Source: Clostridiaceae bacterium (GTDB lineage: Bacteria; Bacillota; Clostridia; Oscillospirales; Acutalibacteraceae). From it: a DNA stretch of 10,336 nucleotides. The stretch's first letter is position 1. The number at the start of each line of letters is the position of its first letter. Below the pieces are notes generated by a model that saw nothing but the letters and a program-made list of their open reading frames with translations, was not told the DNA's origin and did not search any database. Below are positions 6,265 to 10,336 of this stretch, one piece after another. The position numbers were made by a program, and so were the translations under genes. The DNA lies in assembly GCA_016293225.1 (NCBI GenBank), contig JAEDEQ010000060.1, positions 1 through 10,336 on the forward strand, given 5' to 3'.

Positions 6265-6690
6265 TCAGTGATGTACGCTCCGGTTTTCCTCAAAGGGAAG
6301 CATATTGTAAATACGCTTATCCTTATCGACCATGCTTATCGGCGTTTCCGGAACAAGAAGATGTATCAGGGAAATGAAGTTGTTGCTGTTTTCTCCGGGG
6401 AAACCGACAACAAGCAGGAGAGGCTTTGTTTTTGCCATATGAGCGGCAATGGTAAGGTCGGGATCATCGCTGAAGTAGACCGCCATTTCGCCCTTGGCCT
6501 TCTGAACCGATTGAAAAAGGGTATCAAGCATTTGGGAGCAATCCTTTTGCGTTCCGCCGTTAAGGGGAAGAACCGTGATGACCTGAAGCTCCGCATCGTT
6601 TTTTGCGGCAAGGACCCTGCCGGCCTCGATGAGGTTTTTGGAGCTTTCCTGCGGCGTTACGCAAACGAGAACGTTGTTTCGTTCGTTCAT
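6265..6690 (-). CDS. UspA-fold (universal stress protein-like) small protein
   Basis: A 141-residue cytoplasmic protein. The opening NVLVCVTPQESSKNLIEAG resembles the USP-like domain of KdpD and stand-alone universal stress proteins: a first beta-strand, then a helix with Ser/Asn, then a second strand at 34-41 (ELQVITVL). LLLVVGFPGE (91-100) matches the fourth strand and the start of the nucleotide loop. The ATP-binding pattern G-x2-G-x9-G-S/T is incomplete: Gly96 and Gly99 are present but no Gly-Ser follows. ATP binding is therefore doubtful. The start has a strong AGGAGGTG five bases upstream. It is monocistronic with its own terminator. I see no convincing sigma-A promoter in the AT-rich upstream stretch. 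KdpD itself is not nearby. Confidence 0.7.
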   Translation of the reverse strand: MNERNNVLVCVTPQESSKNLIEAGRVLAAKNDAELQVITVLPLNGGTQKDCSQMLDTLFQSVQKAKGEMAVYFSDDPDLTIAAHMAKTKPLLLVVGFPGENSNNFISLIHLLVPETPISMVDKDKRIYNMLPFEENRSVHH

Positions 6691-6801
6691 GTAACCACCT
6701 CCTGATTACAGTTATATGATATCTTGGATACCTAAATACAACTTAAAACGAAAAAAGTTTTTGGATTTTATATAAAGCGAGAAAAAAATAAGCGCTGCCT
6801 C

Positions 6802-6830
6802 TTGACTTTTAAAGAGGAAGACGCTACAAT
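6802..6830 (+). promoter_or_regulatory. Sigma-A promoter of the riboswitch transcript
   Basis: TTGACT (6802-6807), a 17-base spacer and TACAAT (6825-6830). The expected start near 6837 is right at the 5' strand of aptamer helix P1. An imperfect dyad (AGCG...CCTCTT...AAGAGG...CGCT, 6791-6825) surrounds the -35 element. Confidence 0.85.
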
Positions 6831-6834
6831 TACA

Positions 6835-6970
6835 ACATCTCATAAAGAGTGTGAACAGGGACAGCCCCGATGACCGCACGCCAACCTACTTAAACAAAGC
6901 AAGGTGGCAAAGGCTGAATCGATGAGTGTTATATTTGGTTTTACACTCATCTGACGATGGGTGCTTTTTT
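6835..6970 (+). promoter_or_regulatory. SAM-clan (S-box-like) riboswitch with transcription terminator
   Basis: The core matches the SAM-I pattern: AAAGAG, then AGGGAC-AGCCCC-GATGA, then GCCAACC and AAGGTGGCAAA. Helices: P1 pairs ACA-CTCAT (6835-6843, T6838 bulged) with ATGAGTGT (6922-6929); P2a pairs GTGTG (6849-6853) with CGCAC (6875-6879); P2b pairs GGG (6858-6860) with CCC (6866-6868); P3 pairs GCC-ACC (6880-6886) with GGTGGC (6903-6908). Loop CAGC (6862-6865) can pair with GCTG (6913-6916) as the expected pseudoknot. There is no room for a P4 hairpin, unlike classical SAM-I. Switch: GATGAGTGT (6921-6929) can pair with ACACTCATC (6943-6951) as antiterminator. With SAM, P1 holds the first strand and the terminator forms. 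An off-switch at high SAM is the expected logic. Confidence 0.85.
6944..6970 (+). terminator. Riboswitch expression-platform terminator
   Basis: CACTCATC (6944-6951) pairs with GATGGGTG (6956-6963) across a TGAC loop, with one G-U pair, followed by C and six T (6965-6970). The left arm is the same sequence that the antiterminator would use, so the two are mutually exclusive. Confidence 0.88.
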
Positions 6971-7020
6971 ATGCCTCTTTACGGGATAAATTATAACTGC
7001 TCAGTAAGGAGGCATTTAAA

Positions 7021-7383
7021 ATGTCAGAAAGAACACTTGAAGCATTAAGGAACGGCTCAAAGGGAAAAATTCATATCTATCTGAGAGATGAAAAAACCGC
7101 CGTTGAGTTTTTGACAGACGCCGAAAATGAGGGCTATCGGTTCGGAAAAATCAAGCCGACAGAAAACCATATAAGCGACATAATAGCCCTTGAAAAGAAC
7201 AAACAGCTTTCATATGTAACATGCTGCGGTCGGGTATGCTTTCAAAGCGGCGGCGGACGAATGAAAGACGAGGGTTTGTATCACAGGATTGATTACGCCA
7301 GATACAAAAACGGCGATGAGGTTTTTTGCTTTGAGAAACCGACAGTAAAACAAGGTGCTGAAACGAGAAAGAAAACGAAGTGA
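7021..7383 (+). CDS. Uncharacterised 120-residue protein under riboswitch control
   Basis: I do not recognise this family with confidence. The protein is small, soluble and basic at its C-terminus (ETRKKTK). There is no signal peptide or membrane segment. Visible parts are a likely beta-alpha start (KGKIHIYLRDEKTAVEFL, 15-31), an EGYRFGKIKPTE turn (37-48), a DIIAL strand, and a QLSYVTCCGRVCFQSGGG strand-rich region with Cys68, Cys69 and Cys73. The alternating strands suggest a compact alpha/beta fold. Similar-looking small proteins occur in my memory among clostridial mobile-element cargo, but this is a weak impression. AAGGAGG lies eight bases before the ATG and the leader is a SAM-clan riboswitch, so expression should follow low SAM. 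No methionine or SAM gene lies beside it, and no strong terminator follows. Confidence 0.8.
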   Translation: MSERTLEALRNGSKGKIHIYLRDEKTAVEFLTDAENEGYRFGKIKPTENHISDIIALEKNKQLSYVTCCGRVCFQSGGGRMKDEGLYHRIDYARYKNGDEVFCFEKPTVKQGAETRKKTK

Positions 7384-7465
7384 AACTTCCTGCACGGGAG
7401 AGGAAAAGATCCGGCGCAAAGACGACTTGCGTCAGAATGTGACAGCCCCGCGCTTTGGCTCGTTT

Positions 7466-8245
7466 TCACTCAAACGTTTTAAGATAATCAACGCCGCGTT
7501 TAAGCTCGTTTTCGTCCTCAAAGTTACTGCGGTAAAGCTCAACAATGTAGTTTCCGCTGTAGCCCAGGGCGTTCATTTGCTCAAAAAAGCGTTTGAAGTC
7601 AAACAGACCGCCGTTTTGCGGAGTCAGGCAGTCCTCTGTTTCGGAGCAGTCGCTGACATGGATATGCGCAACGCAGGCGCCAAGCTTTTGCGCAAAGTCA
7701 AACGGGTCCTCGCCGGCGCGCCGGGCCTGCTTGAGGTCGAGCGTCATTTTGAAATCCTCTCCGAGCTGAGAGTGCAGATACTGCATGAACTGCGGCGTTT
7801 CGCCCGAATAGTGTACCACGTTTTCGTGGCTGACGCGCACGCCGAAGGTTTTTCCCTCCTCAATGAGGGTGCCGAGCCTGTCGGCGTATTCGCTGTCCGG
7901 AATTGTTTTTTCGCCGCGAGAGCCGTGGAGATTGAGGAACCTTGCACCGAGGGCGGCGGCAGCTTCAAAGTATTTTTTGAAAAGCTCAAGGCTGTCGTCA
8001 AAGCGGCGGCGGTATGAGCTGAAAATGTTGTAGCCCTCGGCAAAGGACATGAACGGGTGAACGGCGGTTATGTCCATTGAGTATTCATTTTTGATTTTTT
8101 CAAGCTGTTTGATAAAAGGCGCTTCAAGCTCCGAGGGAGAGTTGAAAAAAACCTCGGTAATCCGGATACCGGCCTTGCCGACAAGGAGAAGCGACTTTTC
8201 GGTTTCGAGCGGATAAAAGCACGAGGACGACGCGCCGATGTTCAT
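7466..8245 (-). CDS. Sugar phosphate isomerase/epimerase-like TIM-barrel protein
   Basis: A 259-residue cytoplasmic protein of the xylose isomerase-like/AP endonuclease 2 TIM-barrel superfamily. Metal-site positions expected for the fold are visible: His63 (AVHPF), His107 (LNLHGS), Glu141 (HENV), Asp170 (TLDLKQ), His194/His196 with Asp199 (HIHVSD) and Glu236 (YIVEL). Such proteins isomerise or epimerise sugars and related polyols with a divalent metal; the substrate cannot be assigned. It has the usual length for the family. The ribosome binding site is weak (AAGAGATGG), but the start is fixed by the natural first strand MNIGASSSCF and a consensus promoter upstream. It is monocistronic and converges with the riboswitch-controlled gene with only 82 bases between stop codons and no strong terminator visible there. 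Confidence 0.88.
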   Translation of the reverse strand: MNIGASSSCFYPLETEKSLLLVGKAGIRITEVFFNSPSELEAPFIKQLEKIKNEYSMDITAVHPFMSFAEGYNIFSSYRRRFDDSLELFKKYFEAAAALGARFLNLHGSRGEKTIPDSEYADRLGTLIEEGKTFGVRVSHENVVHYSGETPQFMQYLHSQLGEDFKMTLDLKQARRAGEDPFDFAQKLGACVAHIHVSDCSETEDCLTPQNGGLFDFKRFFEQMNALGYSGNYIVELYRSNFEDENELKRGVDYLKTFE

Positions 8246-8287
8246 AGTTTACCATCTCTTTTCACAGAATAACGGATAGGTAACTGA

Positions 8288-8316
8288 ATTTTAGCATATG
8301 CATGAAACAGTGTCAA
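8288..8316 (-). promoter_or_regulatory. Consensus sigma-A promoter of the TIM-barrel gene
   Basis: On the minus strand TTGACA (8316-8311), a 17-base spacer and TAAAAT (8293-8288), with the expected start near 8281. The spacer holds the palindrome GCATATGC, which is part of an 11-base match (TTAGCATATGC) to the rubrerythrin promoter region. Confidence 0.88.
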
Positions 8317-8395
8317 GGCTTCCGGGCGCCGGACGGCGTTAAACAAAAAGTGCTGCGGTCAGATATACGGCGGCTTGCCTTTCTCTTTTCCTCTG

Positions 8396-8424
8396 TTGAC
8401 AAATTTTTTTCGGTATGCTTTAAT
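8396..8424 (+). promoter_or_regulatory. Near-consensus promoter with no protein gene behind it
   Basis: TTGACA (8396-8401), a 17-base spacer and TTTAAT (8419-8424) preceded by TGC, an extended -10. The expected start is near 8431. The only thing directly downstream on this strand is a compact structured element ending in T-runs, then sequence antisense to trmB. Confidence 0.75.
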
Positions 8425-8430
8425 TGAGGG

Positions 8431-8516
8431 AGTAACGAAACAAAAAAGCCGCCCGGACTTTAACTCCCGGACGGGAAATGCTTTTGCGCTTTCAAAAGCG
8501 GCTTTTCACCTTTTTT
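8431..8516 (+). ncRNA. Candidate small RNA of about 86 nt
   Basis: The element starts at the predicted start of the promoter just upstream and ends in T-runs (8503-8506 and 8511-8516). Its closing helix pairs AAAAGCCGC (8444-8452) with GCGGCTTTT (8498-8506). Inside are TCCC/GGGA (8465-8468 with 8473-8476) or an alternative CCGGA/TCCGG hairpin with one bulge (8453-8457 with 8465-8470), and GCTTTTG/CAAAAGC (8480-8486 with 8493-8499). This gives a three-way-junction-like shape. No start codon with a plausible ribosome binding site lies in it. I recognise no known RNA family. The same DNA serves as the trmB terminator on the other strand, which is the main alternative explanation of the structure. 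Confidence 0.45.
8442..8506 (-). terminator. Terminator region of trmB
   Basis: On the minus strand the trmB stop is followed directly by a long inverted repeat (8506-8498 with 8452-8444) running into six T (8447-8442). A CCGG hairpin with TTAAAG in its loop lies immediately before the final GCGGC-T6. It overlaps the trmB stop codon by one base. Confidence 0.75.
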
Positions 8517-9186
8517 GTGCCTCAAGGTAGTATATCGGCTGGCCGAGATCGGAAAAGCGCTTTTCATACTCGGTAACAATGTTGCCCTCAATGCCGCTTG
8601 CGTGGAGATCGAGCGAGACTGTGTTCAGAAGATAGCCGCATTTTGAAAATCCGCACAGCGAAAACTCAAAAAAGTGCATATTGTCCGTTTTCTGGAGAAT
8701 CAGGCCGTTCTGAGTAAGCAGGCGCTTATACATTTCAAGAAAGCTTTCGTGAGTAAGGCGGTGCTTTGCCTGGCGCTTTTTCGGAAACGGGCAGGAATGG
8801 TTGAGATAAATGACGTCTACGCTGTTTTCCGGGAGAAAATATTCAAGCTTTTCCGCGCCGACAACCATAAAACGCAGATTTTGAAGCTCGTTTTTCTTTG
8901 CTTTTTCGCACGCCTGAACAACAACGTTGCGGTTGACCTCAACGGCAAGGAGATTAATCTGCGGATTTGTTTTTGCCTTTTCGCAGGCAAACTGACCCTT
9001 TCCGCAGCCGATTTCAAGGTGAACGGGGTTTTTGTTGCCGAAGATTTTTTCGTAATCTATCAGCTTTTTTTCAATGAGGGCGTTGCCGTTTTCATCGTAG
9101 CAGCCGTGAACGTTTCCGAGGTCAAGGATATATTCGCCGCAGCTTTCAAGGCGCTTTTCAAGGTTCTTTTTTCTTCTCATTCTCAT
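8506..9186 (-). CDS. trmB: tRNA (guanine-N7)-methyltransferase TrmB
   Basis: A 226-residue class I methyltransferase that, by family, makes m7G46 in tRNA using SAM. The SAM-binding motif is HLEIGCGKGQF (56-66), with AVEVNRNV as the acidic second strand. The C-terminal IVTEYEKRFSDLGQPIYYLEA (203-223) is the conserved substrate and cofactor end of TrmB. The usual NFSDPWPKKRH motif reads NHSCPFPKKRQ (129-139), with Cys132 in place of the conserved Asp and Phe in place of Trp. The rest of the fold looks intact, and RLTHESFLEMY follows as in the family. The start is set by AGGA seven bases upstream. A second in-frame ATG lies two codons inside. It has its own promoter, which overlaps the leader of the divergent esterase gene. 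Confidence 0.93.
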   Translation of the reverse strand: MRMRRKKNLEKRLESCGEYILDLGNVHGCYDENGNALIEKKLIDYEKIFGNKNPVHLEIGCGKGQFACEKAKTNPQINLLAVEVNRNVVVQACEKAKKNELQNLRFMVVGAEKLEYFLPENSVDVIYLNHSCPFPKKRQAKHRLTHESFLEMYKRLLTQNGLILQKTDNMHFFEFSLCGFSKCGYLLNTVSLDLHASGIEGNIVTEYEKRFSDLGQPIYYLEAQKR

Positions 9187-9218
9187 ATTGAAATCCTGCC
9201 TTTATCTATTGTCCATAA

Positions 9219-9246
9219 AGTATACCATAAATCAGAGCATTTTCAA
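9219..9246 (-). promoter_or_regulatory. Promoter of trmB
   Basis: On the minus strand TTGAAA (9246-9241), a 16-base spacer and TATACT (9224-9219), preceded by TGG to form an extended -10. Its -35 element shares bases with the ribosome binding site AAGGGGTG (9245-9252) of the divergent esterase gene. Confidence 0.8.
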
Positions 9247-9257
9247 GGGGTGAAACA

Positions 9258-10118
9258 ATGATAACACTGAAAAACCGGCTGGAAAACAAAAAACGCCGCT
9301 TCCTTTTTGAGCGTTTCCTTGTTAAGCGGCGCCTTTCCGGCGAAAGAGTTTTTTATTCTCTTTACACAAAGGAGGAAATTGAACAGGAGCCCTCGCGTGC
9401 CTTTGCAAGCGTAATTCCTTTCCTCATCAAAAAGCACGCCCCGACCGTCATTGTCTGTCCGGGCGGAGCATACGAGTTCCTTTCCTTTAACTCGGAGGGC
9501 GGCGATTATGCAAAGGCTTTTAACAAGGCCGGCTTCAATGTTTTTCTGCTCAACTACCGCGTTGCAGGCGCCGCGCGGTTTCCGAATCCGATGGAGGACC
9601 TTGCCCGTGCAATCTGCTTTGTCAAGGCTCACGCCGCCGCATTCTGCGTCAACGAGGAAAAGCTTGTAATAGTCGGTTCGTCCGCCGGCGGTCACCTTTG
9701 CGCCTATTTCGGCGCAAGATACAGGGAATTTGAAACTGTGTATCATCAAAAAGAGTATTCGCTGCGCCCGTCCGCAATCGTCCTGTCTTATCCCGTTATC
9801 AGTATGTGTGAGGAAACGCACGAGCTTTCCCGCGTTCGCCTGCTCGGTCTGCATTCAACGCGCGAGGAGCAGGAGGACAAATCCGTGGAGCTTATAGCCG
9901 ATGAAAACTATCCGCCGACATTTTTCTGGCACTGTGAGGGTGACCGCACCGTGCCGATAAGCAACAGTATCCGCTTTGACGAGCGGCTGACAAAGCTGGG
10001 CGTAAAGCACGTTTTTATGCGCTACCCGGACGGCGGTCACGGAATCGGGCTCGGACGGAATACCACGGCCGACGGCTGGTTTGAAAGGGCCGTTGATTTT
10101 TTGAAGGATACGATATAA
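9258..10118 (+). CDS. Alpha/beta hydrolase esterase (lipase/BD-FAE-like)
   Basis: A 286-residue hydrolase of the esterase/lipase branch of the alpha/beta fold. CPGGAY (67-72) replaces the HGGG-type oxyanion loop. GSSAGGH (140-146) holds the nucleophile Ser142. EGDRTVP gives the acid Asp229, and GGHGIGLG gives His261. The pattern resembles acetyl-xylan or other carbohydrate esterase-like proteins common in gut Clostridia, but the substrate is not certain. The basic N-terminus (KNRLENKKRRF) is not a signal peptide, so the protein is probably cytoplasmic. The start has AAGGGGTG five bases upstream. It is divergent from trmB with only 71 bases between start codons, and its own promoter is not obvious. 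No clear terminator follows before the right-hand repeat. Confidence 0.88.
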   Translation: MITLKNRLENKKRRFLFERFLVKRRLSGERVFYSLYTKEEIEQEPSRAFASVIPFLIKKHAPTVIVCPGGAYEFLSFNSEGGDYAKAFNKAGFNVFLLNYRVAGAARFPNPMEDLARAICFVKAHAAAFCVNEEKLVIVGSSAGGHLCAYFGARYREFETVYHQKEYSLRPSAIVLSYPVISMCEETHELSRVRLLGLHSTREEQEDKSVELIADENYPPTFFWHCEGDRTVPISNSIRFDERLTKLGVKHVFMRYPDGGHGIGLGRNTTADGWFERAVDFLKDTI

Positions 10119-10136
10119 ACGCAGGGAAATTTTATG

Positions 10137-10217
10137 CTGTTCATTTATAGGCAAACGGTGCAAGTGGTTTCTGTTCTTTTGCTCCGCAGGGGTACTTTTT
10201 TAGGCAGAATCCGTAGG
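10137..10217 (+). repeat. Dispersed intergenic repeat, right copy
   Basis: This copy matches the reverse complement of 1-83 at about 84 percent identity. It begins 18 bases after the esterase stop codon. It continues into CCGTAGGGGCG, a sequence that resembles widespread intergenic repeats of gut Clostridia in my memory. No coding potential is visible. Confidence 0.85.
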
Positions 10218-10228
10218 GGCGTCGCTTG

Positions 10229-10336
10229 AGGCGCCCGTTGTTCACCCCCCCTTTCGCCGACCGAAAAATTAACGCGAAACATCGGGATTTCGTTTAATTT
10301 TTATGCGGTCGTTTTGGGATAGGCTCCCGGGCGCCT
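10229..10336. repeat. Palindromic, MITE/REP-like element at the right edge
   Basis: The unit is bounded by a perfect 9-bp inverted pair, AGGCGCCCG (10229-10237) and CGGGCGCCT (10328-10336). Its centre is a long hairpin: GACCG (10259-10263) with CGGTC (10306-10310), AAAAATTAA (10264-10272) with TTAATTTTT (10294-10302), and CGAAA (10275-10279) with TTTCG (10288-10292), an imperfect stem of 19 bp. The window ends exactly at the second arm, so flanking duplications cannot be examined. Confidence 0.65.

Noticed and set aside
6205..6705. Plus-strand reading frame of 166 codons
   Set aside because: It is antisense to the UspA-like gene, which has a strong ribosome binding site, fold-like sequence and its own terminator.
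6711..6790. Sigma-A or sigma-B promoter for the UspA-like gene on the minus strand
   Set aside because: AT-rich hexamers such as TATATA and a GTTTTAA/GGTAT pair exist, but none has a proper partner at correct spacing.
7384..7465. Terminator between the riboswitch-controlled gene and the TIM-barrel gene
   Set aside because: Only short stems such as CGCAA/TTGCG and GACG/CGTC are visible, with no T-run on either strand.
7355..8017. Plus-strand reading frame of 220 codons
   Set aside because: It is antisense to the well-supported TIM-barrel gene for most of its length, overlaps the riboswitch-controlled gene, and has no recognisable domain or ribosome binding site.
1..10217. A composite transposon bounded by the inverted end repeats
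   Set aside because: There is no transposase or integrase, the genes inside are housekeeping-type, and the repeats are only about 84 percent identical and look like a dispersed intergenic family.

Overview
The window looks like chromosomal DNA from an anaerobic, Gram-positive Clostridia-type bacterium, probably a gut Oscillospirales/Ruminococcaceae relative. The reasons are a two-domain rubrerythrin, AGGAGG-type ribosome binding sites before most genes, sigma-A promoters of TTGACA/TATAAT type, intrinsic terminators, a SAM-clan riboswitch, and a clostridial-looking D-Ala-D-Ala ligase. The taxonomic guess is inference. I see no tRNA, rRNA, CRISPR array, transposase or phage structural gene.

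Layout. (1) 1-1035: an edge repeat, a strong terminator and rubrerythrin on the minus strand, then a divergent promoter region. (2) 1036-4733: a probable three-gene plus-strand operon of an alpha/beta hydrolase, a membrane-anchored MurF-like ligase and a D-Ala-D-Ala ligase with lysine/glycine-rich inserts. The last two point to peptidoglycan precursor chemistry at the membrane. (3) 4804-6150: a terminator that overlaps the next promoter, then a secreted metallophosphoesterase with its own terminator. (4) 6159-6690: a small minus-strand UspA-fold protein with a facing terminator. (5) 6802-7383: a promoter, a SAM-clan riboswitch with a clear antiterminator/terminator switch, and one 120-residue protein of unknown function. 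(6) 7466-8316: a minus-strand TIM-barrel sugar isomerase/epimerase-like protein with a consensus promoter. (7) 8396-8516: a near-consensus plus-strand promoter followed directly by a compact structured element ending in T-runs, a candidate small RNA and also the terminator of trmB. (8) 8506-9246: trmB on the minus strand with an altered motif. (9) 9258-10118: an alpha/beta hydrolase-fold esterase. (10) 10137-10336: a repeat matching the start of the window in inverted orientation, followed by a palindromic element.

The points most worth following up are the SAM-clan riboswitch, which seems to lack P4, has an L2-J3/4 pseudoknot supported by complementary bases and controls an unknown gene; the candidate small RNA at 8431-8516; the GGK-rich insert in the D-Ala-D-Ala ligase; the D-to-C change in TrmB; and the inverted dispersed repeats at both ends. 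The end repeats would also fit a contig that stopped assembling at repeated sequence. No single undescribed multi-gene system such as defence or secretion is evident.
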